DNA from: Rhodopseudomonas palustris HaA2
GTDB lineage: Bacteria > Pseudomonadota > Alphaproteobacteria > Rhizobiales > Xanthobacteraceae
Reading direction: 5' to 3'
Assembly: GCF_000013365.1 (NCBI RefSeq)
Contig: NC_007778.1
Span: 2,232,001-2,296,000 of the forward strand
Length of the DNA: 64,000 nt
Shown here one piece after another: positions 1-7,950 of the stretch. Made by a program: the position numbers and the translations under genes. Below the pieces are notes generated by a model. It was not told the origin of the DNA and made no database searches. It saw only the letters and a list, made by a program, of their open reading frames with translations. Numbering within the stretch: position 1 is the first letter of the stretch; the number at the start of each line of letters is the position of its first letter.

Positions 1-631
1 CCGGCTTGACCTGCGCCGGCACGTTGATGCGCGCGCCGCCGATCGCGACATTGGAGTCGGACAGGATCACCTGTGCGGTGAGGTTCGGGTCGACGTGCCA
101 GTCCGGCAGCACTTTCGGACGGGCGGTGATCGCGATCATGCCCTTGATCTCGCCGCTGGCGTTGAACGACTTGATGTTGACGCCGACCTGCTTGGCGACC
201 TTGTCGCCGAACAATTTGCCGAGCGTATCACCGACCTGGTTCTGGGCGCTGCTCGAGAGCGAGCCCCGGGCGGAGAGGGTGCCGATCAGCGGGGCGGTGA
301 CGGTGACCTGCTCGGGTGCGCCCTTGGTCGCGACGGCGCCGCGCGCCACCGTCCAGCTGATATCGGCGTTCTGCACGAGCTGCGGCATCGGATTGTCGGC
401 CCTGCCGGAAAAATTGCGCGGCGCGCTCCGGTCGACCAGATCGCGGATCGCGGTCAGCGGCACGCTCACGGGCACGACGACCGAGGACTGTCGGATCGCC
501 GGCAGCGGCGGCAGGGCCTGCAGCGTCAGCGGGCTGACGGCGCGCGGCGACAGCCAGTCGAACGCCTTCAGCGTGACACCGAACGAGAGTGCTATGATCG
601 CCAATGCGATCAGGATGGTCTTGAAACGCAT
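1..631 (-). CDS. DUF4403 family protein, 3' end cut by the window edge
   Basis: Only the N-terminal ~210 residues are inside the window; the gene runs off base 1. It begins MRFKTILIALAIIALSFGV, a signal peptide or single N-terminal membrane anchor, after a GGGG-rich ribosome site. The mature part continues with VVPVSVPLTAIRDLVDRSAP and later NADISWTVARG and TVTAPLIGTLSARG, which is how DUF4403 proteins look: exported, beta-rich proteins of unknown function. It stands alone, reading away from the L,D-transpeptidase. Function unknown; the family assignment is from recall of its pattern, not a search. Confidence 0.7.
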   Translation of the reverse strand, partial: MRFKTILIALAIIALSFGVTLKAFDWLSPRAVSPLTLQALPPLPAIRQSSVVVPVSVPLTAIRDLVDRSAPRNFSGRADNPMPQLVQNADISWTVARGAVATKGAPEQVTVTAPLIGTLSARGSLSSSAQNQVGDTLGKLFGDKVAKQVGVNIKSFNASGEIKGMIAITARPKVLPDWHVDPNLTAQVILSDSNVAIGGARINVPAQVKP

Positions 632-852
632 CAAATCCCCGGGGGCAAACGAGCCGGACCATACAGGCCCGGGCCCGGCGGCGCCAGCAGGGGGCTGGGC
701 GCGAACCGGGCAAAGCCCCTGAAATCGCGGCAATGTCGCCGCGCCGCCGCCGCCGTTGTGTCACAACGGACACGCCGGCAACGATACGACACAAGAAAAC
801 GGCGCGGTCGCCCGCGCCATTCGTCCTCGAGTGCGTTGTCGGTCGTCGTTCG

Positions 853-1554
853 CTAACCGCGGCGGCCGCTTGAATTGTCGGCGCGGCGGTTGTCGGGCAG
901 CACGATCACCTTGGCGCCGACATTGACCCGGCCATACAGGTCGGTGACGTCGTCATTGGTGAGCCGGATGCAGCCGGACGAGACGTGGGTGCCGATCGTC
1001 GACGGCGCGTTGGTGCCGTGGATGCGATAGATCGTGCCGCCGAGATACATCGCGCGGGCGCCGAGCGGATTGCCGGGGCCGCCGGCCATGTGGCGCGGCA
1101 GATAGGGCTGGCGGGCGATCATCTCCGGCGGCGGGGTCCAGTCCGGCCACTCCGCCTTGCGGGTGATCGACTGCACGCCCGACCAGGTGAAGCCGTCGCG
1201 GCCGACGCCGATGCCGTAGCGGATCGCGCGGCCGCCGCCGAGCACGTAGTAGAGATAAGTGTTCGGAGTATCGATCACGATCGTGCCCGGCGCCTCGCGG
1301 GTGGCGTAGCTGACGATCTGGCGCTTCAGACGCGCCGGCATTTCGGCGGCGGACGCGTCGTCGTCCTCGTCCTGCGGCACGGCCTGGACCTGCGGCGCCA
1401 GCGCCGCCGGCTGCAGCGCGGCCGGCTGCGGCAGCAGCGGCAGGAACGGGAAGGGCAGCGGCTGGGCGGCCTGGGCCGCTCCGGTCAGGGCGACGGCCCC
1501 GATCGCGAATGCAGCGATCGCGGCAGTGCGGCGGATCAGCTGGAAATGGGTCAT
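853..1554 (-). CDS. L,D-transpeptidase (YkuD/ErfK family), exported
   Basis: A 233-residue protein with a signal peptide (hydrophobic stretch AAIAAFAIGAVALTGAAQA, probable cleavage near residue 29), an Ala/Pro-rich spacer, then a YkuD catalytic domain over about residues 90-220. The active-site signature is visible: the His of YRIHGTNAPSTIG followed by HVSSGCIRLTNDD, whose Cys is the nucleophile. The family makes 3-3 cross-links in peptidoglycan or attaches proteins to it in the periplasm. The start follows AGGGGACC. Which cross-link or substrate is used cannot be told from sequence. Confidence 0.9.
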   Translation of the reverse strand: MTHFQLIRRTAAIAAFAIGAVALTGAAQAAQPLPFPFLPLLPQPAALQPAALAPQVQAVPQDEDDDASAAEMPARLKRQIVSYATREAPGTIVIDTPNTYLYYVLGGGRAIRYGIGVGRDGFTWSGVQSITRKAEWPDWTPPPEMIARQPYLPRHMAGGPGNPLGARAMYLGGTIYRIHGTNAPSTIGTHVSSGCIRLTNDDVTDLYGRVNVGAKVIVLPDNRRADNSSGRRG

Positions 1555-1823
1555 GGTCGGTCCCCTGTTTGAACGCCCTGTTTGTTCGCCAGCGCCTGTT
1601 TCGGCGACTTGTTGGCGACATCAGTACCCGCCCAACCGTTTCAGGACGTTTTCGTGGAGCGCCGAATTTGGTTTCGTCGCGGTAGGGATTTGTTTCGCCT
1701 ACGGGCCCCCTGCACCGATTGTTAACGCTGCCGAGCGGCTGGATTGATCTGGCGCAATTGAGATTCCGGCGCTCCTCGATAAGCCCGAAGCCCTCGCGTG
1801 GTGCGGGTTGGGGAGTACGCGGT

Positions 1824-3272
1824 ATGGCGACGGTGAAGTTCTACGGCAACGAGACGGTGCCGCTCGAGATGCACAAGGTGCGGATCGTGCAGAAGCTCAG
1901 CCTGCCGCCGGTCGAACGCCGCCTCGAGAAGATCACCGAGGCCGGCAACAACACCTTCCTGCTGAAGAACGACGACGTCTTTCTCGACATGCTGACCGAC
2001 TCGGGCGTCAACGCCATGAGCGACCGCCAGCAGGCGGCGATGCTGGTCGCCGACGACAGCTACGCCGGCAGCGCCACCTACACCCGGCTCGAGGACAAGC
2101 TGCGCGACATCTTCGGCATGCACTACTTCCTGCCGACGCATCAGGGCCGCGCCTGCGAGCACATCCTCGCCAAGGTGTTCGTCTCGCCCGGCAAGGTGGT
2201 GCCGATGAACTATCACTTCACCACCACCAAGGCGCATATCACGCTGCAGGGCGGCTCGGTCGAGGAACTGGTGACGGACGCCGGCCTCGAAGTGGTCAGC
2301 GTCAATCCGTTCAAGGGCAACATGGACATCGCCAAGCTGCGCGCGGTGATCGGCCAGCACGGCGCTGGCAACATCGCGTTCGTGCGGATGGAGAGCGGCA
2401 CCAATCTGATCGGCGGCCAGCCGTTCTCGCTCGCCAACCTCGCCGAGGTCAGCAACGTCTGCAAGGAGCACGGCGTGCCGCTGGTGCTCGACGCCAGCCT
2501 GCTCGCGGACAATCTGTATTTCAACAAGACCCGCGAGGATCACTGCAAGGCGATGTCGATCCGCGAGATCACCCGCCGCACCGCCGACCTGTGCGACATC
2601 ATCTACTTCTCGGCGCGCAAACTCGGCTGCGCCCGCGGCGGCGGCATCTGCATCCGCGACCGCGCGCTGTTCGAGAAGATGCGGCCGCTGGTGCCGCTGT
2701 ACGAGGGCTTCCTCACTTACGGCGGCATGTCGGTACGTGAAATGGAAGCGCTCACCGTCGGTCTGGAAGAGACCATGGACGAGGAGATGATCAATCAGGG
2801 GCCGATGTTCATCGGCTACATGGTCGAACAATTGCAGGAGCGCGGCGTGCCGGTGATCACGCCGGCCGGTGGGCTCGGCTGCCACATCGACGCCAAGCGC
2901 TTCGTCGACCACATTCCGCAATCGCAATATCCGGCCGGGGCGCTGGCCTCGGCGCTGTACATCGCCTCGGGCATTCGCGGCATGGAGCGCGGCACGCTGT
3001 CGGAACAGCGCGAGCCCGACGGCAGCGAGATTTTCGCCAATATGGAGCTGGTGCGGCTGGCGCTGCCGCGCCGCGTATTCACGCTGTCGCAGGTCAAATA
3101 CGCGGTCGACCGCATCGCCTGGCTGTACGACAATCGCCACCTGATCGGCGGGCTCACCTTCGTCGAGGAGCCGGAGGTGCTGCGGTTCTTCTACGGCCTG
3201 CTCGAGCCGGTGTCGGACTGGCAGAACAAGCTCGTCGCCAAATTCCGCGAGGATTTCGGCGACAGCCTGTAA
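1824..3272 (+). CDS. tpl: Tyrosine phenol-lyase (beta-tyrosinase), PLP-dependent
   Basis: 482 residues of the tryptophanase/tyrosine phenol-lyase family, which cleave an aromatic amino acid into phenol or indole, pyruvate and ammonia in the cytoplasm. The PLP lysine is K266 in YFSARKLGCARGGG. Residues that separate the two enzymes favour tyrosine phenol-lyase: R389 in GIRGMERG sits where TPL has its substrate-binding Arg and TnaA has Ile, and F455 in VLRFF sits where TPL has Phe and TnaA has His. Start chosen at MATVKFYG after GGGGAG; an upstream in-frame start adds 35 low-quality residues. The N-terminus is about 20 residues longer than enterobacterial TPL. No transporter or regulator is adjacent. 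Confidence 0.82.
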   Translation: MATVKFYGNETVPLEMHKVRIVQKLSLPPVERRLEKITEAGNNTFLLKNDDVFLDMLTDSGVNAMSDRQQAAMLVADDSYAGSATYTRLEDKLRDIFGMHYFLPTHQGRACEHILAKVFVSPGKVVPMNYHFTTTKAHITLQGGSVEELVTDAGLEVVSVNPFKGNMDIAKLRAVIGQHGAGNIAFVRMESGTNLIGGQPFSLANLAEVSNVCKEHGVPLVLDASLLADNLYFNKTREDHCKAMSIREITRRTADLCDIIYFSARKLGCARGGGICIRDRALFEKMRPLVPLYEGFLTYGGMSVREMEALTVGLEETMDEEMINQGPMFIGYMVEQLQERGVPVITPAGGLGCHIDAKRFVDHIPQSQYPAGALASALYIASGIRGMERGTLSEQREPDGSEIFANMELVRLALPRRVFTLSQVKYAVDRIAWLYDNRHLIGGLTFVEEPEVLRFFYGLLEPVSDWQNKLVAKFREDFGDSL

Positions 3273-3276
3273 GCTT

Positions 3277-3396
3277 CGTCATTGCGAGCACAGCGAAGCA
3301 ATCCAGCCTCGCGCACGAGCTGGATTGCTTCGTCGCGGAGCCTGTGCCCGGACGGCGCGAAGCGCCGATCCGGGTGCTCCTCACAAAGACGGATGG
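3277..3396 (+). repeat. Intergenic palindromic element, family A (degenerate copy)
   Basis: Begins GTCATTGCGAG and contains facing arms AGCGAAGCAATCCAGC and GCTGGATTGCTTCG. A second hairpin, CCCGGA...TCCGGG, lies to its right. The same ends and inner arms occur at 18447-18530. It lies between tpl and the DUF3606 gene and could act as a 3' processing or termination structure for tpl; that role is inference. Confidence 0.7.
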
Positions 3397-3502
3397 CGGG
3401 ACGTTGCCTGTCACGCGGTGATTCGTTCCACGGTGCGGCACAATTTTCCGGAACCCGCGAATCCTCCATGCGTTGCCCCGTCGGCAACAACAGGAGGACA
3501 CG

Positions 3503-3703
3503 ATGGCTGCGAAGAAGACCACCACGACCAAGACGGCGCGCGGGCGGAAACAGGATCGGGCCAGAGTCGCCGGCGGCCAGAAGCACGAAGTGAGTTACGA
3601 GGCCAAGAAGACCGGCCGCTCCGCCACCGCAGTGAAGAAGGCGGTCAAGAAAGTCGGCAACGCCCGCAAGAAAGTGGAGAAGCGATTGGCGAAGAAGGGT
3701 TGA
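3503..3703 (+). CDS. Small basic DUF3606-like protein
   Basis: 66 residues, very rich in Lys, Arg, Ala and Thr. The N-terminal third (AAKKTTTTKTARGRKQDR) looks disordered and histone-tail-like; the rest (HEVSYEAKKTGRSATAVKKA, then VKKVGNARKKVEKRLAKKG) matches the DUF3606 pattern of small rhizobial proteins, many of them stress-linked. The start at 3503 is set by an excellent site, AGGAGG seven bases upstream, so the in-frame ATG ten codons earlier is not used. Nucleic-acid binding is plausible from charge but not shown. Confidence 0.75.
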   Translation: MAAKKTTTTKTARGRKQDRARVAGGQKHEVSYEAKKTGRSATAVKKAVKKVGNARKKVEKRLAKKG

Positions 3704-3796
3704 TCGCTCGTTGTGTCCGCGCCGGCCCCGTCGCGCGGCGAGGTCGTGGTGCGTGACTGGCGCGCCGGTCGCAAGATCGGCGCGCCGTCGCGATGA

Positions 3797-4627
3797 TCAC
3801 GAACTGGAACAGCAGCCGCCGGCAGTCGCCCCCGGCTTGGTGGCGCGGACGAAGCCGCTGAAGAATTTGCCGTCGATCTGCGGCGCGATCGCGTCGACGT
3901 CGAGGCCGCGGCCTTCGAGGAAGTCGCGGGCGTCGTCCACCTTGTAGATCCGGGTCGGCTCGATCGACACGTCGCGGAAGCCGACGGCCGCGAGCTTCGC
4001 GGTGTAGTCGGCCTCGTCCAGCGCGCCGGCGAGGCAGCCGACCCACAGCAGCACGTCGCTACGCAACTGTTCGGGAATCTCGCCGCGCGTCACCACGTCG
4101 GAGACGGCGAAACGGCCGCCGGGCTTGAGCACGCGGAAGGCTTCGCGCAGCACACGGTCCTTGTCGCCCGACAGGTTGATGACGCAGTTCGAGATGATGA
4201 CGTCGACCGAATTGTCCGGCAGCGGGATCGCCTCGATCTGGCCCTTGAGGAATTCGACGTTATCGGCGCCGGCCTTGCGCTGATTGTCGCGCGCCAGCGC
4301 CAGCATCTCGTCGGTCATGTCGAGGCCGTAGGCCTTGCCGGTGGGGCCGACCCGGCGCGCCGACAGCAGCACGTCGATGCCGCCGCCGGAGCCGAGATCG
4401 AGCACCGTCTCGCCGGGCTTCAGCTCGGCCAGCGCGGTCGGATTGCCGCAGCCGAGCGAGGCCAGCATGGCTTCGGCGGGCAGCCCCTCGGCCTGCGCGG
4501 CGTCGTAGAGATTGCTGGTGATCGGGCTGACATGGTCGAGGGCAGGGGCGCCGCAGCACGATCCGGCGCGGGTGGCGGCCGCGGCGTATTTCTCACGGAC
4601 GATTTCGGTGATCTCGGTGGTCGACAT
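3797..4627 (-). CDS. arsM: Arsenite S-adenosylmethionine methyltransferase
   Basis: 276 residues. ArsM methylates As(III) stepwise to methylated and volatile arsines using SAM and thiols, in the cytoplasm. The SAM motif is [20 protein letters not shown], followed by [18 protein letters not shown] and a post-I motif. Family cysteines are visible in SCCGAP, LGCGNP, SNCVINL and VGCLAGAL, and the C-terminus ends GGCCSSS, as in the characterised Rhodopseudomonas enzyme. A ribosome site GAGGAG precedes the start. It lies downstream of arsR1 on the same strand, 92 bases away, with a 26-base dyad between them. Confidence 0.95.
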   Translation of the reverse strand: MSTTEITEIVREKYAAAATRAGSCCGAPALDHVSPITSNLYDAAQAEGLPAEAMLASLGCGNPTALAELKPGETVLDLGSGGGIDVLLSARRVGPTGKAYGLDMTDEMLALARDNQRKAGADNVEFLKGQIEAIPLPDNSVDVIISNCVINLSGDKDRVLREAFRVLKPGGRFAVSDVVTRGEIPEQLRSDVLLWVGCLAGALDEADYTAKLAAVGFRDVSIEPTRIYKVDDARDFLEGRGLDVDAIAPQIDGKFFSGFVRATKPGATAGGCCSSS

Positions 4628-4676
4628 GGCGGTTCTCCTCGTGGTTGTTCGGCAGAACGACGGACAGTTTCTGCTA

Positions 4677-4702
4677 ATTCGATCGAACTAGAATGATCGA
4701 AT
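4677..4702. promoter_or_regulatory. Dyad between arsR1 and arsM, candidate ArsR operator
   Basis: Perfect 8-base inverted repeat ATTCGATC / GATCGAAT with a 10-base spacer, centred about 60 bases upstream of arsM. It shares the TCGAT core with the dyad next to arsR2. A separate ArsR-controlled arsM promoter is the simplest reading; a terminator is unlikely because no T-run follows. Confidence 0.5.
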
Positions 4703-4719
4703 AAACGGGCCTGACGACG

Positions 4720-5037
4720 TCAGGCGGCGGACTTGGTATCCTTGGGCACGGTGGCGTCGGCGCAGCACTCGGCGACCATGAAGTCCAGCAGGCCGCGCAT
4801 GACGTCGTAATTGGCGTGGCAGTTCAGCGTGGTCGCGTCGCGGACCTGGCGGATCAGTCCGGCCGCGACCAGCGTCTTGAGATGATGCGACAGCGTCGAG
4901 GGCGCGATCTTCAGCCGCTCCTGCAGCCGGCCGACCGGCGTGCCGGCCTCGCCGGCGCGCACCAGCGCCCGGTAGATCTTGAGCCGGGTCGGATTGCCCA
5001 GCGCCTCGAATTTGGCGGCGACGTCGTCGATCTTCAT
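4720..5037 (-). CDS. arsR: ArsR-family arsenic-responsive repressor (upstream of arsM)
   Basis: 105 residues with an ArsR winged helix (ALGNPTRLKIYRALVRAGEA, then APSTLSHHLKTLVAAGLI). The classical ELCVCDLC metal site in the DNA-recognition helix is missing. Instead cysteines lie toward the C-terminus (LNCHANYD and AECCADA), the arrangement of the Cys-Cys-Cys type ArsR repressors that release DNA on binding As(III). The start MKIDDVAAKF lacks a Shine-Dalgarno sequence and sits just after a candidate -10 box. It reads away from arsR2 and is followed by arsM. Confidence 0.9.
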   Translation of the reverse strand: MKIDDVAAKFEALGNPTRLKIYRALVRAGEAGTPVGRLQERLKIAPSTLSHHLKTLVAAGLIRQVRDATTLNCHANYDVMRGLLDFMVAECCADATVPKDTKSAA

Positions 5038-5066
5038 GGCCGCAGGATGCGGTCGGGTGGTCCGTC

Positions 5067-5148
5067 TGTCAAACGATATTTCCAGCAGCATCGAAATAGT
5101 CGAGCTGCGGGCCTTGACTCGGCTCAGAATATCGATAAATCTCGATAT
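5067..5148. promoter_or_regulatory. Divergent ars control region with dyad over the arsR2 -10
   Basis: Rightward: TTGACT (5114-5119), 16 bases, TAAATC (5136-5141). The -10 lies exactly in the spacer of a perfect 7-base inverted repeat ATATCGA / TCGATAT (5129-5148) that touches the arsR2 start codon. Leftward: TTGACA (5072 to 5067), 17 bases, CATCCT, six bases, then the arsR1 ATG; a half-site ATATCG lies by its -35. Neither gene has a Shine-Dalgarno sequence. Promoter calls are by eye. Confidence 0.5.
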
Positions 5149-5532
5149 ATGGATTCCGAAAACGCAATTCTCGCCCTCGGGGCGCTGGCGCAAGCGACCC
5201 GGCTGGAGGCGTTCCGGCTGTTGGCCGCGCACGAGCCGGACGGCATGGCGGCCGGCGCGATCGCCGACGCGCTGGCGGTGCCGCAGAACACGATGTCGTC
5301 GCATCTGGCGATCCTGGCGCGCGCCGGGCTGATCAGCGCGCGCCGCCACAGCCGCTCCATCGTGTATCGCGCCGACCTCGCGCGGTTTCAGCAGATCGCG
5401 CTGTTCCTGATCAAGGATTGCTGCGGCGGCAGCCCCGAACTATGTGCGCCGCTGATCGCCGATTTGCAGCCGCGCTGTGCGCCGCCAGCGAAGACCGCCG
5501 CGCGCAGCCGCGCGCGCGCGGCATCGCGTTGA
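5149..5532 (+). CDS. arsR: Second ArsR-family repressor, heading arsC-acr3
   Basis: 127 residues. The winged-helix part runs from LGALAQATRLEAFRLLAAHE to VPQNTMSSHLAILARAGLI; the C-terminal helix holds KDCCGGSPELC, a cysteine cluster typical of alphaproteobacterial As(III)-sensing ArsR proteins. The tail is Ala/Arg rich. The start at 5149 is chosen because the ArsR domain begins ten residues in, although no ribosome site precedes it; the candidate promoter would put the transcript start at or near this ATG. arsC follows after 11 bases, so the pair is probably cotranscribed with acr3. Confidence 0.9.
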   Translation: MDSENAILALGALAQATRLEAFRLLAAHEPDGMAAGAIADALAVPQNTMSSHLAILARAGLISARRHSRSIVYRADLARFQQIALFLIKDCCGGSPELCAPLIADLQPRCAPPAKTAARSRARAASR

Positions 5533-5543
5533 GAGGCCCCAAG

Positions 5544-5969
5544 ATGGACGTCGTCATCTACCACAATCCCGCCTGCGGAACCTCGCGCAACACGCTCGGC
5601 CTGATCCGCAATACCGGGATCGAGCCGCATGTGATCGAGTATCTCAAATGCCCGCCGAGCCGGGCGATGCTCGAACAGCTGATGGTTCGCGCCGGGCTGA
5701 CGCTGCGGCAATTGATCCGCGAAAAAGGCACGCCGTATCACGAGCTGAAGCTCGACGACCCCGAGCTGAGCTATGACCAGCTGATGGATGCCGTGACGGC
5801 GCATCCGATCCTGATCAATCGCCCGCTGGTGGTGACGCCGAAAGGCGTGCGGCTGTGCCGGCCGTCCGAAACCGTGCTCGACCTGCTGCCGCCGCAACGC
5901 GGCGAATTCCGCAAAGAGAACGGCGAACTCGTCGTCACCGCCACCGGCCGCCGCATGGCGACGGTGTAA
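5544..5969 (+). CDS. arsC: Arsenate reductase, glutaredoxin-dependent
   Basis: 141 residues of the ArsC family that reduces arsenate to arsenite with glutathione and glutaredoxin, the step that feeds both ACR3 export and ArsM methylation. It begins MDVVIYHNPACGTSRNTL; Cys11 is the catalytic thiol. The oxyanion-binding arginines fall in LRQLIREKGTPY, ILINRPLVV and VRLCRPSETV, as in the family. Length is normal. The start follows GAGAGG and lies 11 bases after arsR2. Confidence 0.95.
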   Translation: MDVVIYHNPACGTSRNTLGLIRNTGIEPHVIEYLKCPPSRAMLEQLMVRAGLTLRQLIREKGTPYHELKLDDPELSYDQLMDAVTAHPILINRPLVVTPKGVRLCRPSETVLDLLPPQRGEFRKENGELVVTATGRRMATV

Positions 5970-6029
5970 CAAGCGCAGACCGGTGATGGCAGACCAACGA
6001 TGAAGGCAAGGCGAAGCAACGTTGCACGA

Positions 6030-6142
6030 CGTCATCGCCCGGCTTGAACGGGCGACCCAGTATTCCAGCGCGCTTGCGGCGAACGCTCCGCCAGAACGCG
6101 GGCGCTCCGGGAAAGTGGAGTCCCGCTTTCACGGGGATGACG
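6030..6142. repeat. Intergenic palindromic element, family C
   Basis: Begins CGTCATCGCCCG and ends CGGGGATGACG, with inner text GGGCGACCCAGTATTCCAG shared with the copy at 32588-32687. It occupies most of the space between arsC and acr3, so it would be transcribed within the ars operon and could form an RNA hairpin there. Confidence 0.75.
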
Positions 6143-6227
6143 GCGGTGGATTGGGTCGCTTCGTTTGCAAGACAAGACGCTTTTTCGAGCGGCGCGACGC
6201 GGCGCGAAGTGATCAAAGAGGTCCTCA

Positions 6228-7280
6228 ATGTCCACCTTCGAACGCTATCTGACGCTGTGGGTCGCGCTGTGCATCGCCGTCGGCATCGGGCTCGGCCATG
6301 TCGTGCCCGGCCTGTTCCAGGCGGTCGCCGCCGCCGAGATCGCCAAGGTCAATCTGCCGGTGGCGGTGCTGATCTGGCTGATGATCATTCCGATGCTGGT
6401 GAAGATCGATTTCGCCGCGCTGGCGCGGGTGCGCGAGCATTGGCGCGGCATCGGCGTGACGCTGTTCATTAACTGGGCGGTGAAGCCGTTCTCGATGGCG
6501 GCGCTGGCCTGGCTGTTCATCGGCTGGCTGTTCAGGGATCATCTGCCGGCCGATCAGATCAATTCCTACATCGCCGGGCTGATCATTCTGGCCGCGGCGC
6601 CGTGCACCGCGATGGTGTTCGTGTGGTCGAACCTGATCAAAGGCGAGCCGCATTTCACGCTGAGCCAGGTAGCGCTGAACGACACCATCATGGTGTTCGC
6701 CTTCGCGCCGATCGTCGGCCTGCTGCTCGGCCTGTCGGCGATCACCGTGCCGTGGGACACGCTGATGATCTCGGTGGCGCTGTACATCGTGGTGCCGGTG
6801 ATCATCGCGCAAATGCTGCGGCGGCGGGTGCTGGCGGCCGGCGGCGAGGCGGGATTGCAGCGCTTGCTCGGCGCGGTTCAGCCGCTGTCGCTGGTCGCCT
6901 TGCTGGCGACGCTGGTGCTGCTGTTCGGCTTCCAGGGCGAGCAGATCATCCGGCAGCCGCTGGTGATCGCGCTGCTCGCGGTGCCGATCCTGATCCAGGT
7001 GTATTTCAACGCCGGGCTCGCTTATCTGCTCAATCGCCTGAGCGGCGAGCAGCATTGCGTCGCGGGTCCCTCGGCGCTGATCGGCGCCAGCAACTTCTTC
7101 GAACTCGCGGTGGCCGCCGCGATCAGCCTGTTCGGCTTCGAATCCGGCGCGGCGCTGGCCACCGTGGTCGGCGTGCTGATCGAGGTGCCGGTGATGCTGA
7201 CGGTGGTGTGGATCGTCAACCGCTCCAAGGGCTGGTACGAGGGCGAGGCGCGCGCCGCCGTCACGACCCGGCCGGGTTAG
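6228..7280 (+). CDS. acr3: ACR3-family arsenite efflux permease
   Basis: 350 residues with about ten membrane helices. ACR3 proteins export As(III) across the inner membrane using the proton gradient. The conserved helix with the essential cysteine reads LAAAPCTAMVFVWSNLIKGE, and the later signature LIGASNFFELAVAAAIS is present. RBS AGAGG is well placed. It ends the arsR2-arsC-acr3 unit after a 258-base gap that holds a family C palindrome. Its stop overlaps the stop of the convergent HAD gene by four bases (TTAG serves both). Confidence 0.95.
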   Translation: MSTFERYLTLWVALCIAVGIGLGHVVPGLFQAVAAAEIAKVNLPVAVLIWLMIIPMLVKIDFAALARVREHWRGIGVTLFINWAVKPFSMAALAWLFIGWLFRDHLPADQINSYIAGLIILAAAPCTAMVFVWSNLIKGEPHFTLSQVALNDTIMVFAFAPIVGLLLGLSAITVPWDTLMISVALYIVVPVIIAQMLRRRVLAAGGEAGLQRLLGAVQPLSLVALLATLVLLFGFQGEQIIRQPLVIALLAVPILIQVYFNAGLAYLLNRLSGEQHCVAGPSALIGASNFFELAVAAAISLFGFESGAALATVVGVLIEVPVMLTVVWIVNRSKGWYEGEARAAVTTRPG

Positions 7281-7915
7281 CCGGCCCGCAGCGTCAGCCC
7301 GGTCGCGGCCTCGAGCTCGGCGATCGCCTGATCGGCGCTGACCACCTTGATCGTGGTCATCCCCAACTCGCGCGCCGGCTTCAGGTTGACGCCGAGGTCG
7401 TCGAGATAGACGCAGTTGGCCGGGTCGACGCCGAGCGTATCGGTCATCATCCGATAGATCTTCGGATCGGGCTTGCGCAGCCCGATCTTGGCGGATTCGA
7501 TGACGTGATCGAACAGCGCCATCACCTCGGCGACGTACAGCGTGCGGCCCGACGCCGAGCCGATCGCGTTGGCGGGCAGATTGTTGGTGATGCAGCCGGT
7601 CTTGCAGTTCGCCTTGATCCGGCGCAGCGCCTCGATCATCTCGGGCCGCAATTCGCCGGACAGCAGCGGGATCACGTCGCGGCCGCGAACCTCGGCGCCG
7701 AGCGCCAGCGATTCCGCCGCAAACAGCGCGTCGAAGGTGTCGAGATCGACTTCCGCGCGCTCGAACTTGGCCCAGGCGTTCTCGAAATGATTGGCCGCAT
7801 TGGTGCGGCGGATGATGTCGATCGGCAGCCCGCGCTCGGTCTCGAACCGCGCGAACGCCTCGAACGGCGAGGTCGTGAGCACCCCGCCGAAATCCCAGAT
7901 CACCGCCTCGACCAT
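7277..7915 (-). CDS. HAD-superfamily hydrolase (subfamily IA-like)
   Basis: 212 residues. Motif I is AVIWDFGGVLT: the nucleophilic Asp is present, but the second Asp of the usual DxD is Gly, as in the epoxide-hydrolase N-domain-like branch. Motif II is CITNN, motif III is the Lys of KIGLRKPDPKIY, and motif IV is CVYLDDLGVNLKPARE. The family hydrolyses phosphate esters or haloacids; the substrate is unknown. The start MVEAVIWD follows GGGGAGA, which lies in the arm of a hairpin. It is downstream of the LysR gene, 35 bases away. Confidence 0.85.
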   Translation of the reverse strand: MVEAVIWDFGGVLTTSPFEAFARFETERGLPIDIIRRTNAANHFENAWAKFERAEVDLDTFDALFAAESLALGAEVRGRDVIPLLSGELRPEMIEALRRIKANCKTGCITNNLPANAIGSASGRTLYVAEVMALFDHVIESAKIGLRKPDPKIYRMMTDTLGVDPANCVYLDDLGVNLKPARELGMTTIKVVSADQAIAELEAATGLTLRAG

Positions 7916-7925
7916 CGCGTTTCGT

Positions 7926-7948
7926 CTCCCCGCTGTTGTTGCGGGGAG
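7926..7948 (-). promoter_or_regulatory. Hairpin covering the HAD ribosome binding site
   Basis: Perfect 8-base arms CTCCCCGC / GCGGGGAG with a 7-base loop. On the minus strand the second arm is the GGGGAG Shine-Dalgarno of the HAD gene, so the hairpin could limit its translation when the message comes from lysR. There is no T-run, so it is a poor intrinsic terminator. Confidence 0.45.
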
Positions 7949-7950
7949 GG

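Noticed and set aside
1824-3272. Tryptophanase (tnaA)
   Set aside because: Same family, but Arg in MERG and Phe in VLRFF match tyrosine phenol-lyase, not tryptophanase (Ile and His there).
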